A DNA stretch of 64,000 nucleotides from Kyrpidia spormannii (GTDB lineage: Bacteria > Bacillota > Bacilli > Kyrpidiales > Kyrpidiaceae): positions 1,674,001-1,738,000 of the forward strand of contig NZ_CP024955.1 in the NCBI RefSeq assembly GCF_002804065.1. Direction: 5' to 3'. The notes under the pieces are model-generated. The model did not search any database. It saw nothing but the letters and a program-made list of their open reading frames with translations, and was not told the DNA's origin. Shown in pieces: positions 35,101 to 45,610 of this stretch. Numbering within the stretch: the first letter of the stretch is position 1; each line of letters begins with the position of its first letter. The translations under genes were made by a program, and so were the position numbers.

Positions 35101-36485
35101 GAAATCGGCACTCCCGGGTCGATGAGCGAGGCGTAATGATCAACCAACTTGCCCCCACGCACTTTGACCGCCGCGATTTCAATCAGGGTATGTTCCCGGG
35201 CGTTCAGTCCGGTGGTCTCCGTATCGAACACGACGAACTCCGCTTCCTGCAATGGCCGGTGGTCCGCCCCCATCACCACGGCGGACCCGTCGTCCACCAG
35301 ATAGGCTTCGACCCCCAGGATGGGTTTGATCCCCGCCTTCTGGGCTTCTCGGAAGAAGTCCGGAAACGCCTGGGCAACTCCGTGATCGGTCACCGCCAAG
35401 GCCGAGTGCCCCCACTCCGCCGCCCGGCGTACCAGATCCCCGGGGGAACTCACGCCATCCAGGGCGCTCATGGGCGTGTGTACGTGCAGCTCCACCCGTT
35501 TCGCCCCGCTCTCGTCCTTGCGAACACGGGGAGGAATGCGCACCACATCCTGGGCCATCAGGACGAGTTCTTTGGCGAAGGTATCGTAAGATACCGCGCC
35601 CCGCACCCGAACCCAGTCCCCTTTTGACAACCCGTCGAGCCCGGCCTGCCGCTGATCGGGTTTGGCGAAAGCTTTCACCGAGATCGAATCGGTGCGGTCG
35701 GTCAGATAAAAATGATACAAAATCCTCCCGCTGGATAATTCCCGGGTTTCAATGAAAAAGACCGTCCCCTCGGCGACAACGCTGCGGACCTCTTCGGTAA
35801 TGCTGCGGAGGGGAACCGGGTCGTCAGCAACAAACTTTCCCAGAAGTACAGGGTCTTCTTCTTTTCCGGAAACGGCAGAGGGCCCTTCCTTTTCCGGGGC
35901 CGACACCAACTCGGCGACCATTGCCCGTTCTTCTTCCAGGCATTGTTCCCGAAGTTCCTGAAACGACTCCCCGGCCTCCACATCCCACTGCACCTTGATC
36001 GAAAGGCCCAGCACCCTGCGGTACCACGCTTCCACCGCCTGCCCCAACCCGCGGTGCCGTGCGGCGGCCGATACCATCTCGTGGGGCGCCACAAGGCGCA
36101 ACAGCCCCTCGCCCGCGTAAAAGCCGCGGATTTGGCCAAATAACCCTTCGGCGCACCCCGTGTCCCGAGCACAGATAGGATAATAAGCTTCCACCGCCTC
36201 TTCGGCGCCCATCCGGTCTGCAACCTCAGCCCACACTTCGACGCGCCACCCGCCGCAGGATGCGGCCAGACTTGTTAGCGTGTCCTCCAAGTTTACCCAC
36301 ATATCAGGCGGCAAGGGATGGCTCAAGGAGACGTACAAACGCCCGGAAAGGCTTGCCGGCGACACGGCGATCCGCACCACATCGATTTGGCCCATATAGG
36401 ACGTCAGCTCCGGGCGTAATTGTAAAATCCGTGCCACCCAGGGCCTTGGCGCATCCGCACTGTAGGAGGATACCGCACGCGTCAT
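32196..36485 (-). CDS. polC: DNA polymerase III alpha subunit, PolC type
   Basis: This is the Gram-positive replicative polymerase, 1429 residues (B. subtilis about 1437). In order come an N-terminal domain, an OB fold (about 215-320), a split PHP domain starting ELHVHTPMSALDG near 330, the inserted DEDDh 3'-5' exonuclease with VVFDTETTGLNAREHTLIEIAA near 420-440, the rest of PHP, and the polymerase core. A zinc-finger segment CPACHY...CPRCGEKL is near 930-965, and ending LFPDG and NQLSLF at the C-terminus resembles a sliding-clamp motif. The start ATG overlaps the glycosyltransferase stop by ATGA. Presence of PolC places the organism in Firmicutes or a close group. Confidence 0.97.
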   Translation of the reverse strand: MTRAVSSYSADAPRPWVARILQLRPELTSYMGQIDVVRIAVSPASLSGRLYVSLSHPLPPDMWVNLEDTLTSLAASCGGWRVEVWAEVADRMGAEEAVEAYYPICARDTGCAEGLFGQIRGFYAGEGLLRLVAPHEMVSAAARHRGLGQAVEAWYRRVLGLSIKVQWDVEAGESFQELREQCLEEERAMVAELVSAPEKEGPSAVSGKEEDPVLLGKFVADDPVPLRSITEEVRSVVAEGTVFFIETRELSSGRILYHFYLTDRTDSISVKAFAKPDQRQAGLDGLSKGDWVRVRGAVSYDTFAKELVLMAQDVVRIPPRVRKDESGAKRVELHVHTPMSALDGVSSPGDLVRRAAEWGHSALAVTDHGVAQAFPDFFREAQKAGIKPILGVEAYLVDDGSAVVMGADHRPLQEAEFVVFDTETTGLNAREHTLIEIAAVKVRGGKLVDHYASLIDPGVPISPKIQELTGITNDMVKGQPGLSEVLEGFRKFAAGAVLVAHNAEFDMGFLQSAARKLGQPPWDHPVLDTLALARVLYPRERNHRLKTLTQKFNVELVNHHRAAADAEATAKVFLHLLREAEARGAHHLDECNALGEGIDVSHARPYHATILVKNPTGLKNLYRLVSLAHTRYLHRQPRIPRTEWLNYREGLMMGTGCLRGELFQALLRGRSDEELLDIIRRYDFVEIQPLDQYRPLLRNEEIRDLEAVAEYHRRILELADRAGRPVVATGDVHYLDPEDRIYRDILQAGSNMEVDDPDAGYHFRTTEEMLEAFSHLGQRAVEVVVENANRIAEEIEVVKPIPDELYTPVIDGAEEQIRSLAYEKARRLYGDPLPELVEARLEKELNSIINHGYAVIYLIAHKLVTKSLEDGYLVGSRGSVGSSLVATMTDITEVNPLPPHYLCPACHYSEFVTAGSVGSGFDLPDRECPRCGEKLRKDGHDIPFETFMGFKGDKVPDIDLNFSGEYQSRAHKYTEHLFGSDHVFRAGTISTVAEKTAYGYVRKFAEERGLQFRNAELTRLVQGCTGIKRTTGQHPGGLMVVPSNKEIFDFCPIQFPADDKTAGTRTTHFDYHSIHDNLLKLDLLGHDDPTVIRMLQDLTGVAPKEIPVDDPDTMSIFSGTEVLGVTPEQIRSTVGTYGIPEFGTKFVRQMLEDTKPKTFAELVRISGLSHGTDVWLNNAQDLIRSGTARLSEVISTRDDIMVYLIQKGLEPVQAFRIMESVRKGKGLTPEDEATMKEHGVPDWYIASCKKIKYMFPKAHATAYVLMAVRIAYFKVHDPLAFYATYFTVRADDFDLQLVLQGPDVVLRRIEAVEAKGSQATAKEKSLLTVLEVALEMMRRGFRFGPLDLYRSDATRFLPDGEGTLIPPFSAVAGIGESAARNVAAAREEGEFLSVQDLQERARLSRPVVELLEQMGCLKDLPQTNQLSLF

Positions 36486-37102
36486 TTCGCCATCACCTTC
36501 AGAATATCCCAGTACATCCGCAGTCGCGCTGCGACCCCTTTTCTCCAACCCAGCTTCTCCTCTTTCATGTGATGCGTAACTTCGTCTAAGGATACCTCCA
36601 CGATTCGGCCTCCGGAGTCCTTGACATGTTTATGTAATAACACTTCAATCCCGTATCGCGCCGTAGAAAAATCTGCCGGGGGAAGCCAGCGGCGGTGCAC
36701 AACCCGTTGGCCAGTCAGAATGGGGGTCAACTTCTGGGCTAGATCGGTGCTCAGGCGTCCGCCGCCAAACAGTCCGATCGTCATGTCCGCTTGTCCCTCG
36801 ATCACAGGCAAGACCAAAGCTCGGATGTGTTCCGGGCGTAGTCCCACCAGGTCGGCATCGAGAAACCCGATCACCTCGCCCTGGGCCCTGGACAGCCCCG
36901 CTGCCACCGCTGCGCCCTTCCCTCGATTCGTAGGAAGGCGCACAACCTCCACCCGGTGCGCTGTGGCCACTTCAGCGGTCCGGTCCGTCGACCCGTCATC
37001 GACGACAATGACCTGATCGAACACCCGGGCTGCGATCACCGCGTCCAAAACTTGGCCGATGCGCTCTTCCTCGTTGTAGGCCGGAATGATTAAACTCAAC
37101 AT
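36482..37102 (-). CDS. GT2-family glycosyltransferase
   Basis: This is a GT-A fold glycosyltransferase of family 2, 206 residues. It has IIPAYNEEERIG at the start, VVDDGSTDRTAEVA near residue 33, NRGKGAAVAAGL, and the metal-binding FLDADLVG near residue 100. TGQRVVHRRWLPP lies in the acceptor region. There is no membrane helix, so it resembles cytosolic DPM- or glucosyl-3-phosphoglycerate-synthase-like enzymes. It is translationally coupled to polC (ATGA), a place where B. subtilis has no such gene. Donor and acceptor cannot be told. The frame looks complete, so it is not a truncated remnant. Confidence 0.85.
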   Translation of the reverse strand: MLSLIIPAYNEEERIGQVLDAVIAARVFDQVIVVDDGSTDRTAEVATAHRVEVVRLPTNRGKGAAVAAGLSRAQGEVIGFLDADLVGLRPEHIRALVLPVIEGQADMTIGLFGGGRLSTDLAQKLTPILTGQRVVHRRWLPPADFSTARYGIEVLLHKHVKDSGGRIVEVSLDEVTHHMKEEKLGWRKGVAARLRMYWDILKVMAK

Positions 37103-37147
37103 CCCGGACTCCCCCTTCGGAGGTTTTCACCGGCCCGCGGCGTTCGC

Positions 37148-38851
37148 TCATACGCTGCGAACGGCCTCTACCGCCGCCCGCACGGCCTCGTCCGGAGACA
37201 ATAAGGTGACTTCGCCAGTCTTGCGCCGTTTCATCTCCACCAGTCCTTCGGAGATCCGTTTTCCGACGATGAGTTGAATCGGTATCCCCATCAGATCGGC
37301 ATCATTAAACTTGACACCGGGCCGCTCATCCCGGTCGTCCAACAGGACTTCGATACCGGCATTTTCTAGGCGGGTGTAAAGCTGCTCGGCCGCGTCCCGC
37401 TGGGCCGCATCCTTGAGATTCACCGGAAGCACGTGAACGTGAAAAGGTGCGATAGGCATTGGCCACATGATCCCTTTGTCGTCGTGGTGCTGCTCCACTG
37501 CGGCGGCGATCAGCCGGGACACGCCGATCCCGTAACAACCCATGATCACCGGGCGCTGAACACCTCGTTCATCGAGAAACGAGGCGGACAGGGCTTCGCT
37601 GTACTTGGTGCCCAGTTTAAACACGTGACCCACTTCAATTCCCCGGTATTCTTCCAATGGCGCCCCGCACCGCACACATCTGTCCCCAGCCCGGGCCGTC
37701 CGGATGTCTCCCCGGCTATCCCAGTTGAAGTCTCGACCGGGAACCACGTGGCGATAATGGACATCCGGCTCATTGCCCCCAGCGACCCCTTCGGGCATCG
37801 ACGCCACGGCATCATCCACCACCAAAGGCATGTTCAAATTCATCGGCCCGACGCTCCCGAACCCGGTTCCGGTGAGCGCTCTCACAGTCTCCTCGTCGGC
37901 CAATTCCACGCGCCGGGCCCCGAGAAGCCGCTTCAATTTCACCTCGTTGACCTCGTCGTTGCCCCGAATCGCCACCGCTACAGGGCGGTCGTCCACCCGA
38001 TAGACCAGGACTTTAATGATGGTCTCCGGGTCGAGGCCATATCTGTCCCGAAGTTCTTCGATCGTCTTGGCGCCGGGGGTGAGAAACCGCTCTTTTTCGG
38101 ACACTGACCTTCGCCCGTCTTCGCCGGCCACCTTTCCCGATGCCAGCTCCACGTTGGCCGCATAATCACAGGCCGGGCAGACGAGGATCGTGTCCTCCCC
38201 CACCTCGGAGAGCACCATGAATTCGTGGCTTCCCCCTTCTCCGCCAATCGCCCCGGGATCGGCTTGGACGACGCGGAATTCCAGGCCACAGCGGCGGAAA
38301 ATCTGCTCATAGGCCTGATACATGGCCCGATAGCTCCGATCCAGACCCTCTTCGTCGACATCGAAAGAATAAGCATCTTTCATGATGAACTCCCGGGCCC
38401 GCATCACCCCGAACCGGGGACGAACTTCGTCTCTAAATTTGGTTTGAATCTGATACAAGGTCACCGGCAATTGGCGGTAGGACCTGACCTCCGTGCGCAC
38501 CAGATCGGTGATGACCTCTTCGTGGGTCGGTCCGAGTACCAACATCCGTTCGTGCCTGTCCTCGAAGCGGAGTAACTCCTTCCCGTAATCGTCCCAGCGA
38601 CCGGACTCTTGCCACAGAGAGGCGGGTTGGACCGCGGGGAGCAGAACTTCCTGTGCCCCCGCCCGGTCCATCTCCTCCCGGACGATGGCTTCGATTTTGC
38701 GCAGGACGCGGTACCCGAGGGGAAGGTATGAATAGACGCCAGACACCACCTGGCGAATCATCCCCGCTCGGAGCATCAGCCGGTGACTGGGCACCTCGGC
38801 TTCCGCCGGCACCTCCCTTAAAGTCTGAACAAAAAAGTGACTTTGTCTCAT
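37148..38851 (-). CDS. proS: Prolyl-tRNA synthetase
   Basis: Charges tRNA-Pro. It has 567 residues, class II synthetase, bacterial type. Motif 1 includes the region after GYRVLRKIEAIVREEMDRAGAQE, motif 2 is TKFRDEVRPRFGVMRAREFIMKDAYSF near residue 140-165, the INS editing domain covers about 225-405, and motif 3 is CYGIGVSRLIAA near residue 445. A C-terminal anticodon-binding domain follows. It lies between ispG and the glycosyltransferase. The 21-base gap upstream leaves no room for a T-box leader. Confidence 0.97.
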   Translation of the reverse strand: MRQSHFFVQTLREVPAEAEVPSHRLMLRAGMIRQVVSGVYSYLPLGYRVLRKIEAIVREEMDRAGAQEVLLPAVQPASLWQESGRWDDYGKELLRFEDRHERMLVLGPTHEEVITDLVRTEVRSYRQLPVTLYQIQTKFRDEVRPRFGVMRAREFIMKDAYSFDVDEEGLDRSYRAMYQAYEQIFRRCGLEFRVVQADPGAIGGEGGSHEFMVLSEVGEDTILVCPACDYAANVELASGKVAGEDGRRSVSEKERFLTPGAKTIEELRDRYGLDPETIIKVLVYRVDDRPVAVAIRGNDEVNEVKLKRLLGARRVELADEETVRALTGTGFGSVGPMNLNMPLVVDDAVASMPEGVAGGNEPDVHYRHVVPGRDFNWDSRGDIRTARAGDRCVRCGAPLEEYRGIEVGHVFKLGTKYSEALSASFLDERGVQRPVIMGCYGIGVSRLIAAAVEQHHDDKGIMWPMPIAPFHVHVLPVNLKDAAQRDAAEQLYTRLENAGIEVLLDDRDERPGVKFNDADLMGIPIQLIVGKRISEGLVEMKRRKTGEVTLLSPDEAVRAAVEAVRSV

Positions 38852-38872
38852 CGAACGACCTCCATCTTTCCT

Positions 38873-39952
38873 TTACCCCCGATCCTGCTCTTTCCGGGCG
38901 GCCATTTCCCGAATCTCTGCCAGCAGGACGTCCACGATTTGATCTTCTGAAACCTTCCGGACGACCTCCCCTTTTTTGAACAAGAGTCCTTCGCCCCGGC
39001 CGCCCGCAATTCCGATGTCCGCCTCCCGGGCCTCACCCGGGCCGTTCACCGCGCATCCCATCACCGCCACCTTCAGCGGCACCTTCAGGTCCGCGATTTC
39101 CCGTTCGACGCGGTTCGCGATCCCGATCAAGTCGATGGCGCAACGCCCGCAGGTAGGACAAGAAACGATGACCGGGCTGTCCGCCGCAATCCCGAGGGAT
39201 TTTAGAATTTCTTTGGCCACCCTCACCTCTTCCACCGGATCTCCGGTGAGGGAGACGCGGAGAGTATCGCCGATGCCCTTGGCGAGAATCGCCCCGATGC
39301 CCACTGCGGATTTGATGCTTCCGGCGAAAACGGTGCCCGCTTCGGTAATCCCGACATGCAGCGGATATTCCACCCGTTCGGCCATCATCTCATAGGCCCG
39401 GATCGCCGTGGGCACATCGGTGGATTTGAGCGAAATCACAATATCGTAAAATCCGTGCTCCTCCAGAATCCGCACGTGACCCAGGGCGCTTTCCACCATG
39501 GCCTCGGCACAGGGATAGCCGTATTTTTCAAGAAGATGGCGCTCCACAGATCCAGAATTGACACCGATTCGAATAGGGATCCCCCGCTCCTTGGCCGCCC
39601 GGACCACTTCCCGGACTTTGTCCGCCGAGCCGATATTCCCGGGATTGATTCGCACCTTGTCCACGCCATTCCGAATCGCCGTAAGCGCCAAGCGCCAGTC
39701 AAAATGAATATCTGCCACAAGGGGCATATCCGTTCCCTTGCGGATCTCCCCGAGCGCCTCGGCGGCCCGCATGTCGGGCACGGCGAGGCGCACGATTTGG
39801 CAGCCGGCTTCCTCCAGCCTCCGGATCTGATCCAGAGTTCCTTGGACATCCCGGGTGTCCGTGGTGGTCATCGACTGGATGACCACCCGGTCGCTTCCGC
39901 CGATCTGGACGTCCCGCACCCGCACCGGGCGGGTGTGTTCCCTTCTCACCAT
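38873..39952 (-). CDS. ispG: 4-hydroxy-3-methylbut-2-enyl diphosphate synthase IspG
   Basis: Sixth enzyme of the methylerythritol phosphate isoprenoid pathway, a 4Fe-4S protein that makes HMBPP from MEcPP. It has 359 residues with a TIM-barrel N-terminal part ([17 protein letters not shown] near 20) and cluster cysteines in [11 protein letters not shown] and [11 protein letters not shown] near 265-310. ATG 39950-39952 follows GGGGAG by six bases. It clusters with dxr and uppS, all isoprenoid genes. Confidence 0.95.
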   Translation of the reverse strand: MVRREHTRPVRVRDVQIGGSDRVVIQSMTTTDTRDVQGTLDQIRRLEEAGCQIVRLAVPDMRAAEALGEIRKGTDMPLVADIHFDWRLALTAIRNGVDKVRINPGNIGSADKVREVVRAAKERGIPIRIGVNSGSVERHLLEKYGYPCAEAMVESALGHVRILEEHGFYDIVISLKSTDVPTAIRAYEMMAERVEYPLHVGITEAGTVFAGSIKSAVGIGAILAKGIGDTLRVSLTGDPVEEVRVAKEILKSLGIAADSPVIVSCPTCGRCAIDLIGIANRVEREIADLKVPLKVAVMGCAVNGPGEAREADIGIAGGRGEGLLFKKGEVVRKVSEDQIVDVLLAEIREMAARKEQDRG

Positions 39953-39985
39953 GCTGTCTCCCCTCTTCTCCAATTCCCCCCGACC

Positions 39986-41224
39986 CTAAAACAGTCGCGT
40001 CACATCTTTGTACGTCACCAGGACCACGATGACCATCAACAGGGCAAACCCGACCAGATGCACCATGCTCTCCTTTTGTGGGTCCACCGGCCGGCCCCGC
40101 ACCGCTTCGACCAACAGGAACACCAATCGGCTGCCGTCCAGGGCAGGAATGGGCAACAAGTTGATGATCCCCAAGTTAATGCTCAGCAGGGCCGTCAAGG
40201 TCAGCAGATTCATCAAGCCCTCCCGGGTCTGTTCCCCGATCATCGCCACGATCCCCACCGGCCCGGCCACTTCGGGCGCAAGAGTCCCGGTAATCATTCG
40301 GCCGAAGGCCTGCACAATCTGAACGGAGATATCCCAGGTCTGTTTAATCCCGAGCCCAATGGACGCCAAGGGGTTATGGACCAGTACCGGGCTGATTCCG
40401 ATCACTCCGACCCCGCCGCGGATCTCTGGGGTCACCGTGACTTGCAGATGCTGGTTCCCCCGGACGACATCGAGGACCACCCGCTGGTCCGGCCGGGACT
40501 GCACGGTCTTAACAAGCTGATCCCAAGAGTTTACCGGCTCGCCATTTACGGCGGCGATGTGGTCTCCCGGCTGGATGCCGGCCCGAATGGCCGGGGAATC
40601 CGGCAGAACCTTTGCCACATCCGGCCCCGATGGCACGCCGGCAACCGTGAAATAGACCGCGAAAATCACCGCCGCCAAAACAAAATTCATGAGTGGACCC
40701 GCAAAAATCGTCGTCGCCCGGGCCCAAACCGGTTTTCCCATGAATTGCCGATCGTAGGGAGCCAAGGGAATCGCGCCGCCTTCGGCGTGAAGTACCGCCC
40801 CTGGCCCTAAGACGTATCGCCGGGTTCCGTCCTCTCCCTCAATGCGCAAAGAGTAATCGTCACGACTCGGCCCGGAGACCAGGCGCCCCACGAAGTCCGC
40901 CTGGCCCACCGCCCGGGGATCGCCAAAGGCCTCGACCTGTCCCGCCCCATCGAGGCGCACGGCGATGCTTTTCCCCGATTCCAGACCGTAATCCTCCGGC
41001 CCCTCCCCAGCCATATTGACAAACCCTCCGAGGGGGAGAGCCCGAACCGAATAGACCGTTTCTCCCCACCGGCGGCTGAAAAGTTTAGGTCCGAAGCCGA
41101 CGGCGAACTCCCGAACAAAAATCCCCACCCGCTTCGCCACATAGAAGTGCCCGAACTCATGGAAAACCACCAGCAACAGGAAGATCACGATCGCCGCCAC
41201 AGCCGTTTGGACACCGCCGATCAT
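39986..41224 (-). CDS. rseP: Intramembrane zinc metalloprotease RseP/RasP
   Basis: A site-2 protease that cuts transmembrane anti-sigma factors and signal peptides in the membrane. It has 412 residues. The zinc motif HEFGH is in the first helix (about residues 22-26), a PDZ domain with AIRAGIQPGDHIAAVNGEPV covers about 205-280, and NLLPIPALDGSRL near 355 provides the second zinc ligand region. Four hydrophobic segments are visible. An insertion of about 80 residues between the first helix and the third carries FEYG-like charged repeats not judged further. One base separates it from dxr. Confidence 0.94.
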   Translation of the reverse strand: MIGGVQTAVAAIVIFLLLVVFHEFGHFYVAKRVGIFVREFAVGFGPKLFSRRWGETVYSVRALPLGGFVNMAGEGPEDYGLESGKSIAVRLDGAGQVEAFGDPRAVGQADFVGRLVSGPSRDDYSLRIEGEDGTRRYVLGPGAVLHAEGGAIPLAPYDRQFMGKPVWARATTIFAGPLMNFVLAAVIFAVYFTVAGVPSGPDVAKVLPDSPAIRAGIQPGDHIAAVNGEPVNSWDQLVKTVQSRPDQRVVLDVVRGNQHLQVTVTPEIRGGVGVIGISPVLVHNPLASIGLGIKQTWDISVQIVQAFGRMITGTLAPEVAGPVGIVAMIGEQTREGLMNLLTLTALLSINLGIINLLPIPALDGSRLVFLLVEAVRGRPVDPQKESMVHLVGFALLMVIVVLVTYKDVTRLF

Positions 41225-42391
41225 TCAACGTGCCACCTTTCCTTTTTCCGCCACACAGGAGGCGGTTTTGCGGGCCCATGCATCCGCCTGCACAATCGCT
41301 TCAAGATCCGGGTGGGGGACGGGATCGTGCATGTCCATCACTCGACGGACCGTTTCCTCAATGGCGAGAAACGGGATTCGGCCGCGCAAAAACCATTCCA
41401 CCGCCACCTCGTTTGCGGCGTTCAGTACCGCCGGCATCGTGCCCCCGCTTCTCCCCGCTTCATAGGCGTAGCTGAGACAGGGAAATCTATCCCAATCCGG
41501 AGGATGAAAATGCAAACTCCCGATCTCGGTTAAACGCAGGGATTCCACCGCCCCCGGCCATCGCTCGGGGAAAGACAGAGCGTACTGGATCGGAATGCGC
41601 ATGTCAGGAATGGCCATCTGGGCCACCAGGGAACCATCGACGAACTCCACCGCCGAGTGGACAATGCTCTCGGGATGAATCACCACCTCGATCTGCTCGT
41701 AAGGAACGCCGAACAACCAATGGGCTTCGATGACCTCCAGGCCTTTATTCATCAGGGTAGCCGAATCTACGGTAATTTTATGACCCATTGTCCAGTTGGG
41801 ATGACGAAGAACGTCGGCGACCCGGGCGCTTTCCATCCGTCCCCGGGTCCAATCCCTGAGGGCGCCCCCGGACGCGGTGAGCCACAGGCGCGCCGCTTCT
41901 GAGATCCTCTCTCCGTTCAGACACTGAAAAATCGCCGAATGCTCGCTGTCCACCGGCAGGAGCTCGGCACCCCAGCGGCGGACTTCGTTCATGACCAACT
42001 CTCCCGCAGCCACCAAGGTTTCTTTGTTGGCCAGCGCAATACGTTTGCCTTCCCGAATCGCCCGCAACGTGGGGACCAACCCCACAAATCCCACCAAAGC
42101 GGATACCACGATCTGGACTCCGGGATGGGTGGCGACGGAGGTTAGCCCTTCTTCTCCCCAATACACCTTCACCCCGGCCGGAACCCTCGCCTTTACTTCC
42201 TCGGCGGTTCGCGCATCCGTCACGGCCACCAACTCCGGACGAAACCGGTGGACCTGGTCCACCAATCGATCCACGTTCCGCCCCGCCCCCAAAGCTTTGA
42301 TTGTAAAGCGATCCGGTTGGGCAGCTATCACCCGGAGCGTATTTCGACCGATAGAACCCGTCGATCCAAGTATCGCTACGCCTTTGCTCAT
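41225..42391 (-). CDS. dxr: 1-deoxy-D-xylulose-5-phosphate reductoisomerase
   Basis: Second enzyme of the methylerythritol phosphate pathway, NADPH-dependent. The 388-residue protein starts with the coenzyme motif AILGSTGSIGRNTL, and has NKETLVAAGELV, LPVDSEHSAIFQ and the loop around LTASGGALRDW near 205. ATG 42389-42391 with GGTGAAGG ahead is chosen over an upstream extension of 44 codons. A terminator after cdsA lies 110 bases upstream, so dxr-rseP-ispG-proS-GT2-polC may form its own transcript. Confidence 0.96.
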   Translation of the reverse strand: MSKGVAILGSTGSIGRNTLRVIAAQPDRFTIKALGAGRNVDRLVDQVHRFRPELVAVTDARTAEEVKARVPAGVKVYWGEEGLTSVATHPGVQIVVSALVGFVGLVPTLRAIREGKRIALANKETLVAAGELVMNEVRRWGAELLPVDSEHSAIFQCLNGERISEAARLWLTASGGALRDWTRGRMESARVADVLRHPNWTMGHKITVDSATLMNKGLEVIEAHWLFGVPYEQIEVVIHPESIVHSAVEFVDGSLVAQMAIPDMRIPIQYALSFPERWPGAVESLRLTEIGSLHFHPPDWDRFPCLSYAYEAGRSGGTMPAVLNAANEVAVEWFLRGRIPFLAIEETVRRVMDMHDPVPHPDLEAIVQADAWARKTASCVAEKGKVAR

Positions 42392-42502
42392 TCCTTCACC
42401 CCAACGGCAGGTCGGTTGGCAAGTCATTCTGATCCGCCTGTACTCTACAGTGTAACACAGCCGCCCCCCCGGCTCCACCATGGGGAAGTGGCAAAAATCA
42501 CG

Positions 42503-42536
42503 ACAAAAAAACCGGCCTCCCATCCGGGATCCCGGT
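42503..42536 (-). terminator. Intrinsic terminator after cdsA
   Basis: A GACCGG...CCGGT stem containing an inner TCCC/GGGA stem is followed by T8 on the minus strand, about 45 bases beyond the cdsA stop. Between it and dxr a TACACT element (about 42448) may be a -10 box, next to a CTGTA-GAG-TACAG palindrome, but no convincing -35 was found. Confidence 0.75.
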
Positions 42537-42579
42537 CATGATCATCGTGCACCAGTTGAGGCAATGCCCTCGCCCGGCG

Positions 42580-43404
42580 TTAACGTAAATACCCCAGAAG
42601 ATGATAAGCCACCGAACCCGCCAGCAACAAACTGTCGAACCGGTCCAGCACACCGCCATGGCCGGGGAGTAGGTTTCCGGAATCTTTTGCGCCGAATGCC
42701 CTCTTCACCGCGGACTCCGCCAGATCCCCCACCTGACCGGCGAAAGAGGCCACCATCCCGAGGACGACCATTCCCGGTAAGGAATAGGGCCGGATGTCGA
42801 CGGCGAAAAACACCAAAGCGGGCACCGGAGAAATTAAAATCCCCGCCGCGCTTCCACTCAAGGTTTTATTGGGGCTGAGGACCGGAGCGAGCTTCGGTCC
42901 CCTCACGCGTCTGCCCACAAAATAGGCCGCGCTGTCCGTGGCCCAAACGGATAACAGCACAAGGGTACACACCGCCAGCCCGTGTTCCCCGGACAGGCGG
43001 AGCCACGTAAAATCCCTAAAAAAGATCCCCAGATACAATACGCCGAGGAGGGTAAACGCAGTATCTAATACCGTTTGCTCATTCCGGATCAATACCGGAA
43101 TCAGAACAAAGAGGACAACCACCACCCATACCGCCTCGTCGAGATCAAACCCGACACTTCCCGGCCAAACCCACTGCAGCAGTCCCCCTTCGCTGCCGGT
43201 TAAGAAAAAAATACCTTCCAGCGCAGCAAAGCCCAAGACGGCGGGGAGGGACCATAAAGGCACCCCTTTCAGGTGGATCCATTCCCCGAAAGCCAAAGCG
43301 GCCACGATGCCGATAAATACGACGATCCAAGGCCCACCGAGATACAAAATCGCGAAAAATCCGCCGCCGCCGATCACCGCCGTGATGACACGCTGTCGCA
43401 ACAC
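42580..43404 (-). CDS. cdsA: Phosphatidate cytidylyltransferase CdsA
   Basis: Integral membrane enzyme making CDP-diacylglycerol from phosphatidate and CTP. It has 274 residues with about eight membrane helices. The family signature near the C-terminus, VKRAFGAKDSGNLLPGHGGVLDR (positions about 230-252), is intact. GTG 43402-43404 follows AAGGAG by nine bases; the longer frame runs into uppS. It comes 13 bases after uppS. Confidence 0.94.
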   Translation of the reverse strand: MLRQRVITAVIGGGGFFAILYLGGPWIVVFIGIVAALAFGEWIHLKGVPLWSLPAVLGFAALEGIFFLTGSEGGLLQWVWPGSVGFDLDEAVWVVVVLFVLIPVLIRNEQTVLDTAFTLLGVLYLGIFFRDFTWLRLSGEHGLAVCTLVLLSVWATDSAAYFVGRRVRGPKLAPVLSPNKTLSGSAAGILISPVPALVFFAVDIRPYSLPGMVVLGMVASFAGQVGDLAESAVKRAFGAKDSGNLLPGHGGVLDRFDSLLLAGSVAYHLLGYLR

Positions 43405-43417
43405 CCGTCCGCACTCC

Positions 43418-44212
43418 TTATTGTCCGCTGTGCACATCTGAAGGCGGGAGACTGTCCACCCCGCCAAACCGGCGCTGTCGGGATTGATAAGCTCGGACGG
43501 CTTCGAACAGATGCTCTCGGGTGAAATCCGGCCATAGCACGTCGGTGAACCATAGTTCGGAATAGGCAATTTGCCACAATAGAAAATTACTGATCCTGAG
43601 TTCTCCGCTGGTGCGAATCAACAGATCGGGATCAGGCAGTTCACGCGTTTGCAGAGCAGCGGAAATCGTGGCTTCGTCCACGTCCTCGGGACGGAGTTCC
43701 CCGTCCTTAACCCGGCGGGCGATCGACCGAACGGCATTCACCAACTCAGCCCGAGCCCCGTAGTTGAGCGCGAAATTCAGAATGAGACCCGTATTGTTTC
43801 GAGTGCGTCCCATGGCCGCCTCCACCGCTCGCAGGGTGTGAGGCGGAAGGCCATCCGTCTCCCCGATGAGGCGGACCCGTACCCCGTGTTCGTCTAACTC
43901 TTGCAACTCCCGATCCAGAAACTCCTGGGGCAGTCGCATGAGGTAATCCACTTCTTCCCGAGGCCGTTTCCAATTCTCCGTCGAGAACGCGTAAAGGGTC
44001 AACACCTGGATCCCGATCTCATCCGCTGCCCGGGTGACCTCTTTCACGGCCTTCATCCCCGCGCGGTGCCCCGCGACCCTGGGCAATCCCCGCCGGTGTG
44101 CCCACCGCCCGTTGCCATCCATGATAATGGCTACGTGGCGCGGAAGATTGCCCGAATTCACGTGCAGAGAGGATAGCGGTTGACCCTTTCGCATTCCCCA
44201 TCTCGGATTCAT
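43418..44212 (-). CDS. uppS: Undecaprenyl diphosphate synthase (isoprenyl transferase)
   Basis: Cis-prenyltransferase that makes the C55 lipid carrier of cell-wall synthesis. It has 264 residues with HVAIIMDGNGRWA near residue 25 (catalytic Asp), AGMKAVKEVTRAADE, LTLYAFSTENWKRP, and RTSGELRISNFLLWQIAYSEL near 210. Start is uncertain: GTG 44221, ATG 44212 and ATG 44194 are all in frame without a clear ribosome site; the middle one is used. It lies between frr and cdsA in the conserved order. Confidence 0.95.
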   Translation of the reverse strand: MNPRWGMRKGQPLSSLHVNSGNLPRHVAIIMDGNGRWAHRRGLPRVAGHRAGMKAVKEVTRAADEIGIQVLTLYAFSTENWKRPREEVDYLMRLPQEFLDRELQELDEHGVRVRLIGETDGLPPHTLRAVEAAMGRTRNNTGLILNFALNYGARAELVNAVRSIARRVKDGELRPEDVDEATISAALQTRELPDPDLLIRTSGELRISNFLLWQIAYSELWFTDVLWPDFTREHLFEAVRAYQSRQRRFGGVDSLPPSDVHSGQ

Positions 44213-44244
44213 CCACCCCACGCCTTTCGTCGGACGTCTTTCCG

Positions 44245-45554
<1,310 letters not shown>

Positions 45555-45610
45555 TTAGACCTCGACCCGGACTTATCGGTTGCACCCCCCGGCCAGCGGT
45601 CGGGTGCCCC

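Noticed and set aside
38852-38872. T-box leader before proS
   Set aside because: The gap is only about 21 bases, too short for a T-box.
39356-40810. 484-codon plus-strand frame opposite ispG and rseP
   Set aside because: Antisense shadow rich in His, Gln and Arg; both minus-strand genes are intact.
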